Made by a program: the position numbers and the translations under genes. From the NCBI RefSeq assembly GCF_900110655.1, contig NZ_FOEQ01000001.1, forward strand, positions 471,152 through 535,151: 64,000 bases of DNA. The letters run 5' to 3'. Numbering within the stretch: position 1 is the first letter of the stretch; every line of letters starts with the position of its first letter. Below the pieces are notes generated by a model. The model saw only the letters and a list, made by a program, of their open reading frames with translations, did not search any database and was not told the origin of the DNA. Below, one piece after another: positions 61,447-64,000 of this stretch. The stretch is from Pseudomonas soli (GTDB taxonomy: Bacteria; Pseudomonadota; Gammaproteobacteria; Pseudomonadales; Pseudomonadaceae).

Positions 61447-61463
61447 TGCACCAAGCTGGTGCA
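61447..61463. promoter_or_regulatory. NtrC-consensus palindrome
   Basis: TGCACC-N5-GGTGCA matches the NtrC consensus at every defined position. No properly spaced sigma-54 promoter is seen within the region (TGGAAA and TTGC at 61435-61449 are one base too close), so the regulated gene is unclear. Confidence 0.45.
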
Positions 61464-61564
61464 GGCCCCGGATTTCAGCCTCTGCGGCCAAGCCACGATA
61501 TCACGCGGCCATGCAGCACTGGATGAATGCGCCAATGCCGATCTTGCATAGGGGATGCACGGAG

Positions 61565-61582
61565 TACATAGGTAGCTATGTA
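61565..61582 (+). promoter_or_regulatory. Palindromic operator upstream of the exporter gene
   Basis: TACATAG, GTAG, CTATGTA: perfect 7-bp arms, extended by GAGT/AACTC with a one-base bulge. It overlaps the expected -35 region of TACAAT (61591-61596). The shape suits a TetR- or MarR-type repressor; the binding protein is not known. Confidence 0.5.
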
Positions 61583-61615
61583 ACTCAGCGTACAATGCCC
61601 TACCATGAATGAGCC

Positions 61616-61640
61616 CATCGCGGGGCAGGCCCGCTCCCAC
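61616..61640. repeat. REP element in the exporter leader
   Basis: CATCGCGGGGCAGGCCCGCTCCCACG is a copy of the local REP type, inside the leader of the exporter gene. Confidence 0.55.
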
Positions 61641-61683
61641 GATGCCTCGCGATCGCGCCAGCTCTGACCACAAGGTATCCACC

Positions 61684-63135
61684 GTGACCGCCGCCCTGCC
61701 CCCTACTGTTCTGCGCAGCGTCCTCACCGCCCTGATGCTGGCGATATTCCTCGGTGCCCTCGACCAGACCATCGTCGCCGTGTCACTGCCGGCGATTTCC
61801 GCGCAGTTCAACGATGTCGGCCTGCTCGCCTGGGTCATCTCCGGCTACATGGTCGCCATGACCATCGCCGTGCCGATCTACGGCAAGCTCGGTGACTTGT
61901 ATGGGCGGCGGCGCATGATTCTCACCGGCACCGCCCTGTTCACCCTGGCCTCGGTGGCCTGCGGCCTGGCTCAGGACATGCCGCAACTAGTGCTGGCCCG
62001 GGTGCTTCAGGGTATCGGCGCCGGCGGCATGGTGTCGGTTAGCCAGGCAATCATCGGCGACTTCGTGCCACCTCGTGAACGCGGTCGCTACCAGGGCTAC
62101 TTCAGCAGCATGTACGCACTGGCCAGCGTCGCCGGGCCGGTGCTGGGCGGCTGGCTGACCGAGTACCTGTCCTGGCGCTGGGTGTTCTGGATCAACCTGC
62201 CGCTGGGGCTGACCGCGCTGTGGGTGATCCACCGGGCGCTGGACGGGTTGCCGGTCAAGCATCGCCAGGCCCAGGTCGACTACCTCGGCGCGGTGCTGAT
62301 GATCCTCGGCCTGGGCAGCCTGCTGCTGGGCATCACCCTGGTCGGCCAGGGACATGCCTGGCAGTCGTCCGAAGTCCTGGCGTTGCTGGCCTGCGCGCTG
62401 CTGGGGCTGGCGGCGTTCGTAGCCCACGAGCGGCGCTGCCGCGAACCATTGCTGCCTCTGGGCCTGTTCGGCAACCGGGTCGCGGTGCTGTGCTGGTGCG
62501 TGATCTTCTTCGCCAGTTTCCAGTCCATTTCGCTGACCATGCTGATGCCTCTGCGCTATCAAGGCATCACCGGCGCCGGCGCCGACAGCGCGGCGCTGCA
62601 CCTGCTGCCACTGGCCATGGGGTTGCCCATCGGCGCCTTCACCGGTGGGCGCATGACCAGCCGCACCGGGCGCTTCAAGCCACAGATCCTCACCGGCGCG
62701 CTGTTGATGCCAATGGCCATCGCAGCCATGGCGCTGACGCCACCGCAAGCCTGGTTACAGAGCGCGCTGTTCATGCTGCTGACAGGCATTGCCTGCGGCC
62801 TGCAATTTCCCACCTCGCTGGTGGGCACGCAAAGCGCGGTGGACAGCCAGGACATCGGCGTGGCGACCAGCACCACCAACCTGTTCCGCTCGCTGGGTGG
62901 GGCAATGGGGGTGGCGTGCATGTCCAGCCTGTTGCTGGCGTGGTTGCACCAGGGCGGCTTCGAAGTGCTGGGCAACCCGCTGCTGGGCAGCCTCAAGGCG
63001 GGCGAGGCGGATCCGCACACCCAGGCGCGCTTGCTGGAAACCTTCCGCGACCTCTTGCTGGTCAGTGCCGGGGCTTCGCTGATCGGCCTGTTGGTCGCGC
63101 TGGCCTTGCCGGACAGACAGTTGCGCGGGCGCTGA
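61684..63135 (+). CDS. DHA2-family multidrug efflux MFS transporter (EmrB/QacA type)
   Basis: A 483-residue inner-membrane exporter with 14 predicted helices. Family motifs are visible: [20 protein letters not shown] in TM1, motif [17 protein letters not shown], motif C-like [28 protein letters not shown] at 61684 is preferred: AAGGT (61672-61676) lies before it and the residues match the usual N-terminus ([18 protein letters not shown]); an in-frame ATG at 61642 sits in REP sequence. It lies next to ttgR, so shared drug-response control is possible but not shown. Confidence 0.87.
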   Translation: MTAALPPTVLRSVLTALMLAIFLGALDQTIVAVSLPAISAQFNDVGLLAWVISGYMVAMTIAVPIYGKLGDLYGRRRMILTGTALFTLASVACGLAQDMPQLVLARVLQGIGAGGMVSVSQAIIGDFVPPRERGRYQGYFSSMYALASVAGPVLGGWLTEYLSWRWVFWINLPLGLTALWVIHRALDGLPVKHRQAQVDYLGAVLMILGLGSLLLGITLVGQGHAWQSSEVLALLACALLGLAAFVAHERRCREPLLPLGLFGNRVAVLCWCVIFFASFQSISLTMLMPLRYQGITGAGADSAALHLLPLAMGLPIGAFTGGRMTSRTGRFKPQILTGALLMPMAIAAMALTPPQAWLQSALFMLLTGIACGLQFPTSLVGTQSAVDSQDIGVATSTTNLFRSLGGAMGVACMSSLLLAWLHQGGFEVLGNPLLGSLKAGEADPHTQARLLETFRDLLLVSAGASLIGLLVALALPDRQLRGR

Positions 63136-63140
63136 AAGTG

Positions 63141-63228
63141 GTGGGAGCGGGCTGGCCCCGCGATAGCGTCCGCCCAGGCGACATCACGGCCTGAAGGTTG
63201 TCATCGCCGGGCAAGCTCGCTCCCGCGC
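63141..63228. repeat. REP pair between the exporter gene and ttgR
   Basis: GAGCGGGCTGGCCCCGC (63145-63161) and GCCGGGCAAGCTCGCTCCC (63206-63224) are inverted REP copies between convergent genes. Confidence 0.6.
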
Positions 63229-63286
63229 TATTAATCCTGCGTTAACCGAAAAGGGATAACACTTCCTCACAATCGTTAACAAAGTG

Positions 63287-63919
63287 TCATTTGCGCAAGC
63301 CAGGGCTCAAGCGCAGCATATCCAGCCCGGTGTCGACCCATTTCTCGACATCGCCCAACAGGTCGAAGCTCTCCGGGAGCAGCAGCCAGCGGCCTATCAG
63401 GCCATCCACATAGGCAAACATGGCCACCGCAGCCCGGTCGATCTCGAGCTCGGCAGGCAACTGGCCACGACGCACTGCATTGCCCAAGGCCAGGGCAATG
63501 CTTTGATGGCAGTCCAGCACCGCGCCCTGACGCTGCTGGCGAATCTCACACATGTCGTCGGTGAACTCGCACTTGTGATGCAGGATTTCGTTGATACGCC
63601 GGGTTCGGGCATCGAGCACCAACTCGTTGAACACTTGCAGCAACAGCTTGCGCATGCAGCCGAGCGGGTCGAGTTCATCCTCGCTTTCACTGGCGCGGGC
63701 CAGGTGGTCATGGGTCTCGTGCAGGCTGTCGAGCAGCGCCTGCACCAACTCGGCCTTGTTGCTGAAGTGCCAGTAGATCGCCCCGCGAGTGACGCCGGCG
63801 AGCTCAGCGATGTCGGCCAGGGTGGTACGCGCTACCCCGCGCTTGTAGAAGGCCTTCTCCGCCGCCTCGATGATCTGGGCGCGAGTTTCCTGGGCTTCTT
63901 CTTTGGTTCGACGGACCAT
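63287..63919 (-). CDS. ttgR: TtgR, TetR-family repressor of the TtgABC efflux pump
   Basis: A 210-residue repressor nearly identical, as recalled, to P. putida TtgR: it opens [20 protein letters not shown], the HTH is [28 protein letters not shown], and the ligand domain has [24 protein letters not shown] and [38 protein letters not shown]. TtgR binds antibiotics and plant phenolics and then releases the ttgABC promoter. The pump genes should lie just right of the window, divergent. The 81 bp after its start show a CGCTCG-N6-CGAGCG hairpin (63947-63964) but not the AT-rich TtgR operator. Confidence 0.95.
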   Translation of the reverse strand: MVRRTKEEAQETRAQIIEAAEKAFYKRGVARTTLADIAELAGVTRGAIYWHFSNKAELVQALLDSLHETHDHLARASESEDELDPLGCMRKLLLQVFNELVLDARTRRINEILHHKCEFTDDMCEIRQQRQGAVLDCHQSIALALGNAVRRGQLPAELEIDRAAVAMFAYVDGLIGRWLLLPESFDLLGDVEKWVDTGLDMLRLSPGLRK

Positions 63920-64000
63920 GGCAGTACAACCTCATCAGGCCCCGCGCGCTCGATCTGGCGAGCGGGAATCAGGCCGGGGCAGGCTCTTTCAGGGCCGCTC

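Larger units (their letters stand above)
61281..61683. other. Divergent control region between the lyase and exporter genes
   Basis: 403 bp without a convincing gene. It contains an NtrC-like palindrome (61447-61463), a second palindrome (61565-61582) next to a -10-like TACAAT (61591-61596), and a REP element (61616-61640) in the exporter leader. Most of the remaining sequence shows no clear structure. Confidence 0.6.

Noticed and set aside
63920..64000. TtgR operator for ttgABC
   Set aside because: The 81 bp visible are GC-rich and do not show the AT-rich interrupted palindrome expected; it may lie beyond the window.

Overview
The window is a chromosomal segment of a fluorescent Pseudomonas, most likely the P. 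putida group. It is GC-rich with dense coding. The product recognised as PhaG, the TetR repressor recognised as TtgR, the opdH-tctCBA/tctDE cluster and the many short hairpin repeats of the REP type all point to this group. No phage, transposase, rRNA or CRISPR array was seen. Three tRNA genes are present: Asp(GTC) and Val(TAC) in tandem, and Gly(CCC).

Layout, left to right. 1-420: a methionine aminopeptidase (cut by the window edge) coupled to a ParD-like gene. 550-7867: assimilatory nitrate reduction, with a one-chain nitrate reductase fused to a CysJ-like reductase, then nirB and nirD. Both transcription units have the same regulatory design: a sigma-54 promoter, two hexaloop hairpins that fit the ANTAR/NasT target, and a terminator hairpin before the first gene. 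7926-13954: a LysR regulator, a DUF1266 gene, an unusual J-domain protein and a convergent HscC-type Hsp70. 14112-14277: two tRNAs. 14494-18046: rdgC, ygfX-sdhE, ygfZ and an HDOD gene. 18090-25790: a tricarboxylate uptake locus (TctE/TctD, OpdH porin, TctC, TctB, TctA, then an AbrB-family membrane protein). 25824-32121: ung, a hydroxyisobutyryl-CoA hydrolase, a Tyr-rich lipoprotein, a diguanylate cyclase with a small CWC protein, rsuA and phaG. 32238-36526: tRNA-Gly, a SulP transporter, a secreted glycerophosphodiesterase and a DUF4917 protein with SIR2-like motifs. 36539-40741: a Fur-boxed iron cell-surface-signalling set (FecI-type sigma, FecR-type sensor, TonB receptor). 40775-41590: a two-gene unit that looks like a toxin-antitoxin module with its own operator. 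41719-46138: a methyltransferase, a TPM protein and BglX. 46249-50924: DctB/DctD-type two-component genes and a KgtP-type permease with a sigma-54 promoter. 51045-54919: a DUF347 membrane protein, a secreted 13-residue repeat protein, a flavin reductase-like protein, a small monooxygenase and an AraC regulator. 54968-61280: a thiamine-diphosphate decarboxylase, LysR regulators, an NmrA-like reductase, an MBL-fold protein and an oxaloacetate decarboxylase. 61684-63919: an EmrB-type exporter and ttgR.

How the parts work together. Nitrogen scavenging is controlled both by nitrogen limitation (sigma-54, with NtrC-type sites at nirB) and, by inference, by nitrate or nitrite through leader antitermination. 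Carbon uptake has two cognate two-component/transport sets, tct for citrate-like acids and dct/kgt for C4/C5 dicarboxylates. The most promising less-described items are the HicA-like/HTH gene pair with a palindrome over a perfect -35 box, the ParD/MetAP coupling, the SIR2-like DUF4917 protein, the HPE-type J protein facing HscC, and the secreted tandem-repeat protein. All assignments come from reading the sequence; no database search was run.
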